The notes below the pieces were generated by a model, which was not told the DNA's origin, searched no databases, and worked only from the letters and a program-made list of their open reading frames with translations. This document shows, one piece after another, positions 31,722 through 41,671 of a stretch of DNA of 64,000 nt. A program made the position numbers and the translations under genes. This DNA is from Lichenicola sp964247735 (GTDB taxonomy: Bacteria; Pseudomonadota; Alphaproteobacteria; Acetobacterales; Acetobacteraceae), in assembly GCA_964247735.1 (NCBI GenBank), contig CAXTVS010000012.1, forward strand, positions 1-64,000, written 5' to 3'. The stretch's first letter is position 1, and every line of letters begins with the position of its first letter.

Positions 31722-34700
31722 ATGCGCCTGACCCACGTCTTCATCGAGCGGCCGATCCTGGCCACCGTGCTCAGCGTGTTCATCACCATCCTGGGGCTGG
31801 GCGCGCTGGCGATCCTGCCGGTGGCCCAGTATCCGGAGATCGTGCCGCCGACGGTGCAGATCACCACCACCTATCCCGGCGCCTCGGCCGAGACGGTGGC
31901 GCGCACGGTGTCGACGCCGCTGGAGCAGCAGATCAACGGCGTCGAGAACATGCTCTACATGGGCAGCCAGTCCACCGGCGACGGCAAGCTGACGCTGACG
32001 GTGACGTTCCGGATCGGCACCGACCTCAACATCGCGCAGATGCTGACCCAGAACCGGGTCGAGGACGCGCTGCCGCGCCTGCCGCAGGACGTGCAGCGGC
32101 TCGGCGTGCAGGTCAGGAAGGCGACGCCGAACATCCTGCTGGTGGTGCACCTGATGTCGCCGGACAGCTCGCGCGACGGGCTGTACATCTCGAACTACGC
32201 CACGCTGCACGTGAAGGACGCGCTGGCGCGGCTGTCCGGGGTCGGCGACGTGCAGGTGTTCGGCGGGCGCGACTACGCGATGCGCATCTGGCTCGACCCG
32301 GACAAGATCGCCGCCTACGGGCTGAACGCGTCCGACGTGCTCGGCGCGCTGCAGGCGCAGAACGTGCAGGTCTCGGCCGGCATCCTGAACCAGCCGCCGG
32401 TGCCCTCGCACGAGGCGTTCCAGCTCAACGTGCAGACGCTGGGACGGCTGGAGCGGCCGGACCAGTTCGCCGACATCGTCATCAAGTCGGATCCGTCGGG
32501 CCGGGTGACCCGGATCCGCGACGTGGGCCGGGTGGAGGTGGGCGCCGCGGACTACGGTTCCGCCGGCTACCTCGACCACGGCGACGCGGTGCCGCTGCTG
32601 GTGTTCGCGCAGCCTGGCGCCAACTCGCTCGCGGTCGAGAGCGAGGTCAAGACCACGATGGAGGCGCTGAAGCAGCAGTTCCCGTCGGGACTGGACTACC
32701 GCATCGTCTACGACCCGACCGTGTTCGTGTCCAAGTCGGTGCACGAGGTGATCCGCACCATCTTCATCGCCATCCTGCTGGTGGTCGGCGTGGTGATCCT
32801 GTTCCTGCAGACCTGGCGCGCCTCGGTCATCCCGGTGGTGGCGATCCCGGTGTCGCTGGTGGGCACCTTCGCCATCCTCGCCCTGCTGGGCATCTCGCTG
32901 AACAACCTGTCGCTGTTCGGCCTGGTGCTGGCGGTCGGCATCGTGGTGGACGACGCCATCGTCGTGGTGGAGAACGTCGAGCGCAACCTGCGCGAGGGCA
33001 TGAGCCCGAAGCAGGCCGCGCACCACACCATGGACGAGGTCGGCGGCGCGCTGATCGCCATCGCGCTGACGCTGTGCGCGGTGTTCGTGCCGTCCGCGTT
33101 CCTGAGCGGCATCGGCGGCCAGTTCTTCCGCCAGTTCGCGGTGACGATCTCGGCCTCGACCGTGATCTCCTGCTTCGTGTCGCTCACCCTGAGCCCGGCG
33201 CTGTGCGCGGTGCTGTTCCGTCCGCACGAGGAAGGGCACGGAGGGCCGCGCGGCTCGCTCGCGTCGCGGCTGGTGCGCGGCGGCTTCGGGGCGTTCAACC
33301 GCGGCTTCGAGGCGCTGTCCGGGGCCTATGCGCGCTTCACCCACCGGGTGGTGCACATGCTGGGCATGGTGCTGATCGCCTACGCGCTGCTGATCGTGCT
33401 GGCCGGGATCCAGTTCAGCCGCGCGCCCACCGGCTTCATCCCCGAGCAGGACCAGGGCTACCTGATCACCGTGCTGCAGCTGCCGGCCGGGGCGACGCTC
33501 GACCGCACCGAGGCGGTGGTGAAGCAGGCCACCGACATCATCATGGGCACCCCGGGCGTCGAGCACGTGGTGCCGTTCGCGGGGCTGGACGCCACCACCT
33601 TCTCGGTGGCCTCCAACAGCGGCACCATCTTTGCCGGCCTGTCGATGCTCTACAGCCACGATCCGCACGGGCATCCGGCGGCCGTGGTGCTGGGCGACCT
33701 GCAGAAGCGCCTGTCGGCGATCCAGGGCGCGTTCGTGCTGACCATCCCGCCGCCGCCGGTGCAGGGCATCGGCAACGCCGGCGGCTTCAAGATGATGCTG
33801 CAGGACCAGGCCGGGCTGGGCTCGAAGGGGCTGGAGAAGGCGGCCCAGGCGCTGGTGAACGCCGCCAACAGGGACCCGCACTTCGCCGGCGTGTTCACCC
33901 TGTTCAACACCCGCACGCCCTCGGTGTGGGCCGACATCGACCGGGAGAAGGCGGAAAAGGTCGGGCTGACCCCGACCGACGTGTTCAACGCCTTCCAGGT
34001 CTATCTGGGCTCGCAGTACGTGAACGACTTCAACTACCTGGGCCGCACCTACGAGGTGATCGCGCAGGCGGACGGGCAGTTCCGGCGGCGGGTCGAGGAC
34101 ATCGGGCGGCTCCGGGCGCGCAACGCGTCGGGGGCGATGGTGCCGATCGGCACGGTGGCGAAGTTCTCGATGCAGACCTCGGCCTACCGCGTGCCGCGCT
34201 ACGACCTGTTCCCGGCGGCGGAGGTGATGGGGGCTGCGGCGCCCGGCGTCGCCACCGGGGCAGCACTTGCCCGCATGGAGGAGCTCGCCCACCAGGTGCT
34301 GCCGCGCGGGGTCGGGTTCGAGTGGACCGAGCTCGCCTTCCAGCAGCAGCAGCGCGGCACGCCGACGCTGCTGGTGTTCGGAGCGGCCGCCCTGTTCGTG
34401 TTCCTGGTGCTGGCGGCGCAGTACGAGAGCTGGCGCCTGCCGCTGGCGGTGATCCTGATCGTGCCGATGTGCCTGCTCGCCTCGGTGACCGGGCTGATGG
34501 CGCGGGGGATGCCGATCGACATCCTGGCGCAGATCGGCTTCGTGGTGCTGGTGGGCCTGGCCGCGAAGAACGCGATCCTGATCGTGGAGTTCGCGCGGCA
34601 GGCGGAGCAGGACGGCATGAGCCCGGCGCGGGCGGCGGTACACGCCGCGCGCACCCGGCTGCGCCCGATCCTGATGACGTCGTTCGCCTTCATCATGGGG

Positions 34701-34886
34701 GTGGCGCCGCTGGCGGTGGCCGCGGGAGCCGGGGCCGAGATGCGGCAGTCGCTGGGCACGGCGGTGTTCTGCGGCATGCTGGGCGTGACCGGGTTCGGGC
34801 TGCTGTTCACGCCGGCCTTCTACACCGTGGTGCGCTCCTTCGGCCGCAGGCGCGTGGTGGCCCGGGTGCCGCACCCGGCAGAGTGA
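31722..34886 (+). CDS. RND (HAE1-type) efflux permease
   Basis: This 1054-residue proton-driven pump has the normal AcrB length. The N-terminus is MRLTHVFIERPILATVLSVFITILG. TM4 carries the proton-relay aspartates in GLVLAVGIVVDDAIVVVENVERN, and the periplasmic lobes include the repeated halves typical of the trimer. A second GLAAKNAILIVEFARQ is in the C-terminal half. HAE1 pumps export lipophilic drugs, dyes or detergents; the actual substrate is unknown. It lies 13 bp after the adaptor and is presumably controlled by the divergent TetR. Confidence 0.95.
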   Translation: MRLTHVFIERPILATVLSVFITILGLGALAILPVAQYPEIVPPTVQITTTYPGASAETVARTVSTPLEQQINGVENMLYMGSQSTGDGKLTLTVTFRIGTDLNIAQMLTQNRVEDALPRLPQDVQRLGVQVRKATPNILLVVHLMSPDSSRDGLYISNYATLHVKDALARLSGVGDVQVFGGRDYAMRIWLDPDKIAAYGLNASDVLGALQAQNVQVSAGILNQPPVPSHEAFQLNVQTLGRLERPDQFADIVIKSDPSGRVTRIRDVGRVEVGAADYGSAGYLDHGDAVPLLVFAQPGANSLAVESEVKTTMEALKQQFPSGLDYRIVYDPTVFVSKSVHEVIRTIFIAILLVVGVVILFLQTWRASVIPVVAIPVSLVGTFAILALLGISLNNLSLFGLVLAVGIVVDDAIVVVENVERNLREGMSPKQAAHHTMDEVGGALIAIALTLCAVFVPSAFLSGIGGQFFRQFAVTISASTVISCFVSLTLSPALCAVLFRPHEEGHGGPRGSLASRLVRGGFGAFNRGFEALSGAYARFTHRVVHMLGMVLIAYALLIVLAGIQFSRAPTGFIPEQDQGYLITVLQLPAGATLDRTEAVVKQATDIIMGTPGVEHVVPFAGLDATTFSVASNSGTIFAGLSMLYSHDPHGHPAAVVLGDLQKRLSAIQGAFVLTIPPPPVQGIGNAGGFKMMLQDQAGLGSKGLEKAAQALVNAANRDPHFAGVFTLFNTRTPSVWADIDREKAEKVGLTPTDVFNAFQVYLGSQYVNDFNYLGRTYEVIAQADGQFRRRVEDIGRLRARNASGAMVPIGTVAKFSMQTSAYRVPRYDLFPAAEVMGAAAPGVATGAALARMEELAHQVLPRGVGFEWTELAFQQQQRGTPTLLVFGAAALFVFLVLAAQYESWRLPLAVILIVPMCLLASVTGLMARGMPIDILAQIGFVVLVGLAAKNAILIVEFARQAEQDGMSPARAAVHAARTRLRPILMTSFAFIMGVAPLAVAAGAGAEMRQSLGTAVFCGMLGVTGFGLLFTPAFYTVVRSFGRRRVVARVPHPAE

Positions 34887-34919
34887 GAGCGGCCGGACGC
34901 CGGGGTGTCGGCGCGCCGG

Positions 34920-35729
34920 ATGGGAGCACGGGTCGAGGCGCTGCACCTGTATCCGGTGAAGGGGATGCGTGGCCGGGCGCTGGAGTGCGCGGAGGTGGCG
35001 CGGCACGGGCTCGCCGGCGACCGGCGCTGGATGGTGGTGGACCCGGATGGCGGGTTCCTGACCCAGCGGCAGGTGCCGGCCATGGCGCAGCTCGACGCCG
35101 AGCCCGTCACGGGCGGGCTGGTGCTGCGGCACGACGGCGACGCCTGCGCGGTGGAACGGCCGGGCTCGCACGCGGGGCGGCTCCGAGCCGTCATCTGGCG
35201 CGACGCGGTGCCGGTGGCGGCCGGAGACGAGGCGTCCGCCGCGTGGCTGTCGGCGCGGCTCGGACGGCCTTGCCGCCTCGTCTACATGGATGACGAACGC
35301 GCGCGTCCGGTCGATCCGGCGTTCGGTGAGGCCGGCGACCATGTCGGCTTCGCTGACGCGTATCCGCTCCTGGCAGCCAGCGACTCCTCCCTGGGGGCGC
35401 TCAATGCCGAGCTTCGCGAGCCGGTGCCGATGGATCGGTTCCGTCCCAACGTGACGATCTCCGGGTTGCCGGCATGGTCGGAGGACCGCTGGCGGCGGGT
35501 GCGCATCGGGGCCATGACGTTCCGCGCGCCCAAGCCCTGCACGCGCTGCGTGGTGATCACGCGGGACCAGCGCAGCGGCCTGTCGCCGGACCCGGGCGAG
35601 CCGCTGCGGACGCTGGGCCGGCTCAACCGGCATCCCGGGGGGATCGTGTTCGGCGCCAACCTGATCCCGGAGGCGCCGGGACGGCTGGCGGTGGGCGATC
35701 CGGTCGAGGTGCTGGAGGCGCTCACATGA
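34920..35729 (+). CDS. MOSC-domain protein with N-terminal beta barrel (mARC/YcbX-like)
   Basis: The 269-residue protein begins with the MOSC_N barrel, VEALHLYPVKGMRGRALECAEVARHGLAGDRRWMVVD, and continues into the MOSC domain with MDRFRPNVTISG and KPCTRCVVITRDQRSG, whose cysteine should bind the molybdenum cofactor. Such proteins reduce N-hydroxylated compounds together with an electron partner. No ferredoxin domain is fused, unlike YcbX. An upstream GTG adds five residues. It follows the pump by about 33 bp and overlaps the phospholipase-type gene tail to tail by eight bases. Confidence 0.9.
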   Translation: MGARVEALHLYPVKGMRGRALECAEVARHGLAGDRRWMVVDPDGGFLTQRQVPAMAQLDAEPVTGGLVLRHDGDACAVERPGSHAGRLRAVIWRDAVPVAAGDEASAAWLSARLGRPCRLVYMDDERARPVDPAFGEAGDHVGFADAYPLLAASDSSLGALNAELREPVPMDRFRPNVTISGLPAWSEDRWRRVRIGAMTFRAPKPCTRCVVITRDQRSGLSPDPGEPLRTLGRLNRHPGGIVFGANLIPEAPGRLAVGDPVEVLEALT

Positions 35730-36951
35730 GCCGCTTCCACAGCCGGGCGGCGAGCTCCAGCGCGCGCTCCCGGCGCGACCGGGCGCGCCAGCCGGCATAG
35801 GAGATCGGCGTCGCGGCGGCGATCTGTCCGCGCAGCATCGACTCGACCGCGCCCGCGGTGGGGGCGCCCAGCACCACCGCGTCGATCTCGTTGTTGTAGT
35901 GCACGCTGCGCCAGTCGAAGTTGGACGAGCCGATCACCGTCAGCACCCCGTCGATGGTGGCGACCTTGGCGTGCAGCATGGCGTCGCGCACCTCGTGGAT
36001 CCGCACCCCCGACGCCAGCAGCGGGCCGTACAGGGCGCGCGCGGCGTGCACCGCCGCCTGCACGTCGCTGTAGCCGGGCAGCAGCAGCTCGACCTCCACC
36101 CCGCGCGCGGCGGCGGCGGCGAGCAGCCGCCACTCGGCAGGGGCCGGGACGAAGTAGCCGGTGGCCAGCAGGATGCGCGAGCGGGCGCCGGTGATCGCGG
36201 CCCGCATCGACAGGTTGTACAGCGGCCGCCGCTCCGCCGGCGCGCTGCCGTCGACGCGGATCCGCTCGCCGCCGGCGGCCGGCAGCGGCAGCAGGTCGTC
36301 ACGCTGCTGCAGCGGCGGCCCGTCGCCGCCCTGGCCGGTCCAGGTGTGGAGGAACAGGCGGTGGATCTCGCCCACCGCCGGCCCCTCGACCTGGATGCCG
36401 TTGTCGATCCAGTAGCCGTGGTCGGCGTCCGGGCCGCGGCCGGCCGAGCGGGGGGTCTCGTACACCTTCGACATGTTGGCGCCGCCCAGCAGCGCGACCA
36501 CGCCGTCCACCACCGTCAGCTTGCGGTGGTCGCGGTCGTTCATGCGCAGGTCGAAGCGGGCACGGAACGGGTTGACCGAGTGGTACTCCAGCAGCCGCAC
36601 GCCGCAGGCGCGCAGGCGGTCGAACGACCGGTCGGGGGTGTTGCCGGAACCGACCGCGTCCCAGACCACCGCCACCTCGATGCCGCGGGCGGCGGTGCGC
36701 TCCAGCAGGTCGAACAGCGCCTGCCCGTCGAGCGCCACGTCGTCGATCGTGTAGTATTCCATGTGCACGAAGCGGCGGGCCGAGGCGATCGCCCGCATCA
36801 CCGCCTGCACCACCGCCCGTCCCTCGGTGAGCAGCGCCACCCGGTTGCCGTCCAGGAGCGGGCAGTCCGAGAGCGGATCGTGCAGCCCGGCGTGGTGGGC
36901 CAGCAGCGCGTCCGCCTCGGAGGCCATGCCGGGCGCCTCAGCGTCGAACAT
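35722..36951 (-). CDS. phospholipase D-type cardiolipin synthase
   Basis: This enzyme has two HKD motifs. They are NDRDHRKLTVVDG and AMLHAKVATIDG, each followed by a Gly/Ser-rich turn (GGANMS, GSSNFDWRS). This two-HKD layout fits the Cls/ClsB phosphatidyltransferases that join phosphatidylglycerol molecules or use phosphatidylethanolamine. It lacks N-terminal membrane helices, like ClsB. I chose MFDAEAPGM (409 residues), which has GGGAG eight bases upstream; an ATG at 37032 would extend it but has no ribosome site. It is divergent from lptF, which suggests a shared envelope-stress or growth control. Confidence 0.9.
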   Translation of the reverse strand: MFDAEAPGMASEADALLAHHAGLHDPLSDCPLLDGNRVALLTEGRAVVQAVMRAIASARRFVHMEYYTIDDVALDGQALFDLLERTAARGIEVAVVWDAVGSGNTPDRSFDRLRACGVRLLEYHSVNPFRARFDLRMNDRDHRKLTVVDGVVALLGGANMSKVYETPRSAGRGPDADHGYWIDNGIQVEGPAVGEIHRLFLHTWTGQGGDGPPLQQRDDLLPLPAAGGERIRVDGSAPAERRPLYNLSMRAAITGARSRILLATGYFVPAPAEWRLLAAAAARGVEVELLLPGYSDVQAAVHAARALYGPLLASGVRIHEVRDAMLHAKVATIDGVLTVIGSSNFDWRSVHYNNEIDAVVLGAPTAGAVESMLRGQIAAATPISYAGWRARSRRERALELAARLWKRLM

Positions 36952-37049
36952 CGCGCCGCTCCCGCAGCCGTAGGCGCGGCGCCAGCCCGGAAACGTTGCA
37001 ACACGTGTTGCCGTCTTTTGCCTGGGCGCCATGGAGGGTAGGAAGGGGC

Positions 37050-38192
37050 ATGAGCGCGCCTTCCGTCAGCCGGCTGGACCGGTACGTCCTGCACCAGCTG
37101 CTGGTGGCGCTGCTCGCGACCACGGGCAGCCTGGCGGCGCTGATCTGGCTGACGCAGTCGCTGCGCTTCGTCAGCCTGGTGGTCGACCGCGGGCTCAGCC
37201 TGCGCGTGTTCCTGCAGCTCACCGGGCTGCTGATCCCGGGCTTCGTCGCCGTCATCCTGCCCATCACCACCTTCGTCGTGACCCAGTTCGTCTACCAGCG
37301 GCTGTCCGGCGACCGCGAGCTGACGGTGATGCGCGCGGCAGGACTGTCGCCGTCCCGGATCGCCCGGCCGGCGATGTACTGCGTCGCCATCTCCGTCGCC
37401 CTGTCCTACGTGCTGAACGTGTGGATCGTTCCGGCCAGCTATCACAGCTTCCGCGAGTACGAGTTCGAGATACGCAACAAGATGGCCGCCTTCCTGCTGC
37501 AGGAAGGGGTGTTCACCCCGGTCTCGCCGACCATGACGGTCTACATCCGCACCCGGGAGCCGGACGGCACGCTGCGCGGCATCCTGGTCGAGGACGACCG
37601 GCAGAAGGCGGTGCGCGCCACCATCCTGGCCGAGCACGGCCACCTGGAGCCGAACGGCGACGTGCCCAAGGTGGTGCTGTACGACGGCTCGCGCGAGGAG
37701 ATCGACCGCAAGACCGGGCGGCTCGACGTGCTGACCTTCCGCCGCAACACCATCGACCTCGCGGACGCCAACAAGGACGACGACATCCGCTACCGCGACT
37801 CCAACGAGATGTCGCTGGGCGAGCTGTTCCATCCCGATCCCCGGGAGGTGCAGCCGCGCGACCGCGGCAAGTTCGCCGCCGAAGGGCACCGCCGGCTGAG
37901 CGGGCCGCTCACGGCGTTCTCGTTCGCCATGGTGGCGCTGCTGGCGGTGCTGTCGGGCGGCTTCTCGCGGCACGGCAACACGCTCAGGCCGCTGGTGGCG
38001 ATCCTGTCGGTGGTCGGGCTGCTGGCGCTCGGGCTGGTGGTGCAGAGCGTGGCCGCGCGCAGCCCGGCGCTGCTGCCGCTGATCTGGGTCGAGGCGGTGC
38101 TGCCCGGGCTGGTCTGCGCCGTGCTGCTGTTCGGCCCGGAGCTGCGCCGGTCGGCGTCCGGCCTGCCGCCGGCGCGCGCCGCGGCCGCCTGA
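37050..38192 (+). CDS. lptF: LPS export ABC transporter permease LptF
   Basis: LptF and LptG form the inner-membrane part of the LptB2FG machine that pulls lipopolysaccharide towards the outer membrane. The 380-residue protein has the YjgP/YjgQ layout: RLDRYVLHQLLVALLATTGSLAALIWLTQSL (TM1), a second and third hydrophobic segment (LIPGFVAVILPITTFVVTQF), a periplasmic jellyroll, and three helices at the end. The start at MSAPSVSRLDRY follows AGGAAGGGGC. It leads lptF-lptG-lptD-surA. Confidence 0.95.
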   Translation: MSAPSVSRLDRYVLHQLLVALLATTGSLAALIWLTQSLRFVSLVVDRGLSLRVFLQLTGLLIPGFVAVILPITTFVVTQFVYQRLSGDRELTVMRAAGLSPSRIARPAMYCVAISVALSYVLNVWIVPASYHSFREYEFEIRNKMAAFLLQEGVFTPVSPTMTVYIRTREPDGTLRGILVEDDRQKAVRATILAEHGHLEPNGDVPKVVLYDGSREEIDRKTGRLDVLTFRRNTIDLADANKDDDIRYRDSNEMSLGELFHPDPREVQPRDRGKFAAEGHRRLSGPLTAFSFAMVALLAVLSGGFSRHGNTLRPLVAILSVVGLLALGLVVQSVAARSPALLPLIWVEAVLPGLVCAVLLFGPELRRSASGLPPARAAAA

Positions 38193-38204
38193 GGACGACC
38201 CGCG

Positions 38205-39317
38205 GTGCCGGTCGCCATCACCCTGTCGTTCTACATCGCGCGCCAGTTCAGCTTCAGCGTGCTGGCGCTGGTCGCCGCCCTGACCGGGCTGGTGTCGCTG
38301 TTCGACTTCATCGACCTGCTGCGCCGCGCCGCCACCCGGCCGGACGTGCCGGCGAGCCTGGCGCTGGAGATCGCAGCACTGCACCTGCCGTACTTCTGCA
38401 TCGAGATCCTGCCGTTCGGGGTGCTGCTGGGCGGCATCATCTGCTTCTGGCGCCTGACCCGCTCGTCGGAGCTGATCGTGGCGCGGGCCGCCGGCATCTC
38501 GGTGTGGCAGTTCCTGGCGGCGCCGCTGGCCTGCGCGATCGGCATCGGCGCGGCCGCCACCGCCCTGCTGAGCCCGCTCTCGTCCGCCACCTACGCGCGG
38601 GCCGAGGCGCTGGACAACACCTACCTGCGCTCCGGCGGCGGCTCGCTGAACGTCGCCGGTGGCCAGCTCTGGCTGCGCCAGTCCGACAACGCCCTGGTCC
38701 CGGGCGGCGTCGCCATCCTGCACGCGCGCACCGTGCGGATGAAGCGCGGCGCGCTGTCGGTGCAGGGGGTGAGCGTGTTCCGGCTCGACGGCCAGGACCG
38801 GCTGCTGCTGCGGATCGAGGCCGCCACCGGCGAGCTCGGCGACCACCGTTGGCTCCTGCACGGGGCCGACAGCGTGCTGCCCGACCACCTGCCGCAGGCG
38901 ATCGGCGAGATGGGGCTGCCCACCGACCTCACCGTGGCGCGCGTGCAGGAAAGCTTCGCCGCCCCCGACACCCTGTCGGTCTGGACCCTGCCCGGCTTCA
39001 TCGCCCTGCTCGACCGGTCGGGGTTCTCCTCGATCCGGCACCGGCTCAGGTTCCAGGCGCTGCTGGCGCTGCCGCTGCTGGCGGGCACCATGGCGCTGGT
39101 CTCGGCCGGGTTCTCGATGCGGCCGGTGCGACGCGGCGGGGTCGCGCGCATGATCGGCGGCGGGGTCGCCTCCGGCTTCGCCCTGTTCACCATCTCCAAG
39201 ATCGCCGAGCAGTTCGGCCAGTCCGGGGTCCTGCCGCCGATCATGGCGGCCTGGGCCCCGGCCGGTGCGGGCCTGATGCTGGCGATCGCCCTGCTGCTGC
39301 ACCTGGAGGACGGCTGA
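38205..39317 (+). CDS. lptG: LPS export ABC transporter permease LptG
   Basis: The second permease of LptB2FG, 370 residues, starts at a GTG 12 bp after lptF. TM segments appear at FYIARQFSFSVLALVAALTGLVSLFDFIDLL, ILPFGVLLGGIICFWRL, the helix around PLACAIGIGAAATALL, and three at the C-terminus (LALPLLAGTMALVSAGFSM, VARMIGGGVASGFALFTI, AGLMLAIALLLHL). The central periplasmic domain shows GGQLWLRQSDN and VLHARTVRMKRGALSVQGVSVF-like strands typical of LptG. Its stop overlaps the lptD ATG. Confidence 0.95.
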   Translation: MPVAITLSFYIARQFSFSVLALVAALTGLVSLFDFIDLLRRAATRPDVPASLALEIAALHLPYFCIEILPFGVLLGGIICFWRLTRSSELIVARAAGISVWQFLAAPLACAIGIGAAATALLSPLSSATYARAEALDNTYLRSGGGSLNVAGGQLWLRQSDNALVPGGVAILHARTVRMKRGALSVQGVSVFRLDGQDRLLLRIEAATGELGDHRWLLHGADSVLPDHLPQAIGEMGLPTDLTVARVQESFAAPDTLSVWTLPGFIALLDRSGFSSIRHRLRFQALLALPLLAGTMALVSAGFSMRPVRRGGVARMIGGGVASGFALFTISKIAEQFGQSGVLPPIMAAWAPAGAGLMLAIALLLHLEDG

Positions 39318-41644
39318 TGCGCCGCTTCGTCGCCCTCGCCGGTCCCGCGCTGCGGTCCGGCACCTCGCGAAGCGTGCTGCTGCTGGCCGGGATCTGCAGC
39401 CTGTCCCTCCTCGTGCCCGTCGAGCGGGCGGACGCGGTGCCGCGGCAGGCTCTGCCCGGCGCCAACCTCGGCAAGGGGACGCCGATCTCGCGCAACGAGC
39501 CGGTCACCTTCCGCGCCGACAGCGTCAACTACGACAGCAAGAACGGGCTGGTCACCTGGACCGGCCACGTCGAGATCTGGCAGAACGACCACGTGCTGCG
39601 TGCCGACAAGGTGACGTTCGACCGCAACACCAACGTCGCCGCCGCGTCCGGACACGTCGCGATCCTGGAGCCGGACGGCGAGGTGCTGTTCGCCGACTAC
39701 GCCGAGCTGACGCAGGGGATGCGCGAGGGCGTGATGTCGAACATGCGCACGCTGCTGTCGCTCAACGGCAAGCTCGGCGCCAACGGCGCCAGGCGGACCG
39801 ACGGCAAGGTCAACGACCTGTCGCGCGCGGTGTATACCTCCTGCAAGGTGTGCGCCCAGCACCCGGAGCAGCCGCCGTTCTGGCAGCTGCGCGCCTACGA
39901 CGCCACCGACGACCTGGAGCACAAGCGGCTCGAGTATCGCGACGTGTATCTCGACATGTTCGGGGTGCCCGTGGGCTACCTGCCGTTCTTCTCCACCCCG
40001 GACCCGTCGGTGAAGCGGCAGAGCGGGTTCCTGATCGGCGACATCTCGCCGGACGACAAGCATCTCGGCGCCTACTTCACCCTGCCCTATTTCTGGGTGC
40101 TGAGCCGGTCCGCCGACGTCACCCTGGTGCCGCTGATCTCCTCCAACACCGGGCCGCAGCTGACCGCGCAGTACCGCGAACAGTTCAACTCCGGCATCGT
40201 GCGCATCACCGGGGCGATCGCCTACGACACCACCGACACCGCCGGCTACGTCGACGACGGCAACGTGGTGGCGCCGGTCAACGACAAGGGGCTGCAGGGC
40301 TACGTGTATGCCCACACCGTGTTCGACTACGACCAGCACTGGCGCTACGGCGCCGACATCAACCTGGCGAGTTCCGCCAACTACCTGCGCGACTACCGCA
40401 TCACCGGCTACGGCGCCGACGTGCTCGGCAGCAACATCTATCTGGAGGGCTTCGGCGTCGGCGCCTATTCGCGCCTCGACACCAGCTTCTTCCAGGGGCT
40501 GAACTCCGGGGTGATCAACTCCAGCGAGCTGCCGTTCGTGCTGCCGCGCTACGAGTACAGCTTCACCGGCGCGCCGGACGCGCTGGGCGGACGCACCTCG
40601 CTGTCCACCAACGACTTCAACATCTACCGGTCGAACGGCACCTCGGACCAGCGGCTGCAGCTCAGCCTGAACTACGACCGGCCGTTCCGCGACACGCTGG
40701 GGCAGGTGTTCACCGTGACGGCGCACCTCGACAGCGAGGTGTACAAGGCGTCCAAGCTCGACCTGGTGCCGAACTACAACGACGTGAACGCCACCAGCAG
40801 CGGCCAGGCGCTGCCCACGGTGGCGGTGAAGATGAACTGGCCGTTCCTCAAGACCCTGCAGAACGGGTCGGCGATCGTCGAGCCGATCGTGCAGCTGATC
40901 GCGGCCCCCAACTCGGGCAACAGCATCAACCGGCACCTGCCCAACGAGGACAGCCTGGACTACGAGTTCACCGACACCACGCTGTTCTCGCTCAACCGGC
41001 ACGAGGGCGTGGACCGGCTCGACGGGGGCCTGCGGGCCAACTACGCGCTGCACGCCAACTGGAGCTTCAACGGCCACCAGATCGACGCGCTGGTGGGGGA
41101 AAGCTACCAGGAGCACATCGACGAGAACCAGCTGCCGAACAGCGGGCTCACCACCCACGCGTCCGACATCGTCAGCCGGCTGAGCTTCACGCCGGTCAAG
41201 TGGCTCGACTTCACCGTGCGCGACCGCATGGACCACGACAGCGGGGAGACCCACTTCGCCGACGGGCTGGTCACCGCCGGGGTGCCGCTGCTGACGGTGA
41301 GCGGCGGCTACATCTACAACTCGCGCAGCTACTACTACTACTACACCAGCAACCCGTTCACCCTGGCGGGGCCGCCGGCGGCGTTCCTGGTGCCGACCAA
41401 CGAGGGCACGCTCGGCGTGTCGAGCACCTGGAAGCAGTTCCGGGTGTCGGCCTACGGGCGGCGCAACCTCGCCACCAACCAGTTCGTGGCCATCGGCGGC
41501 GACGTCGCCTACACCAACGACTGCTTCATCTTCGACGTGTCGCTCAATCGGCGCTACACCACCATCAACGGCGACAACGGCGACACCTCCATCCTGTTCA
41601 CCCTCACCTTCAAGACGCTCGGCACCTTCCCGGTGAACGGCTGA
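39317..41644 (+). CDS. lptD: LPS-assembly protein LptD
   Basis: LptD is the outer-membrane barrel that, with LptE, inserts LPS into the outer leaflet. The 775-residue protein starts at an ATG overlapping lptG (TGATG). It has a signal peptide (LLLAGICSLSLLVPVERADA), an N-terminal OstA/LptA-like jellyroll (VTFRADSVNYDSKNGLVTWTGHVEIWQND), then CKVCAQHPEQPPFWQLRA and the long barrel with aromatic strands to the C-terminal TLTFKTLGTFPVNG. The cysteine pair near residue 180 could form the inter-domain disulfide seen in LptD, but the family's second pair is not obvious. Much of the plus-strand frame beginning inside lptF is a chance extension. Confidence 0.93.
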   Translation: MRRFVALAGPALRSGTSRSVLLLAGICSLSLLVPVERADAVPRQALPGANLGKGTPISRNEPVTFRADSVNYDSKNGLVTWTGHVEIWQNDHVLRADKVTFDRNTNVAAASGHVAILEPDGEVLFADYAELTQGMREGVMSNMRTLLSLNGKLGANGARRTDGKVNDLSRAVYTSCKVCAQHPEQPPFWQLRAYDATDDLEHKRLEYRDVYLDMFGVPVGYLPFFSTPDPSVKRQSGFLIGDISPDDKHLGAYFTLPYFWVLSRSADVTLVPLISSNTGPQLTAQYREQFNSGIVRITGAIAYDTTDTAGYVDDGNVVAPVNDKGLQGYVYAHTVFDYDQHWRYGADINLASSANYLRDYRITGYGADVLGSNIYLEGFGVGAYSRLDTSFFQGLNSGVINSSELPFVLPRYEYSFTGAPDALGGRTSLSTNDFNIYRSNGTSDQRLQLSLNYDRPFRDTLGQVFTVTAHLDSEVYKASKLDLVPNYNDVNATSSGQALPTVAVKMNWPFLKTLQNGSAIVEPIVQLIAAPNSGNSINRHLPNEDSLDYEFTDTTLFSLNRHEGVDRLDGGLRANYALHANWSFNGHQIDALVGESYQEHIDENQLPNSGLTTHASDIVSRLSFTPVKWLDFTVRDRMDHDSGETHFADGLVTAGVPLLTVSGGYIYNSRSYYYYYTSNPFTLAGPPAAFLVPTNEGTLGVSSTWKQFRVSAYGRRNLATNQFVAIGGDVAYTNDCFIFDVSLNRRYTTINGDNGDTSILFTLTFKTLGTFPVNG

Positions 41645-41671
41645 GCGGCCCGGACCACCCAGGAACCCTGC

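Noticed and set aside
31599..35798. A 1399-codon minus-strand open frame across the RND pump
   Set aside because: Same cause: the opposite strand is the RND pump with clear motifs; the antisense product shows no domain.
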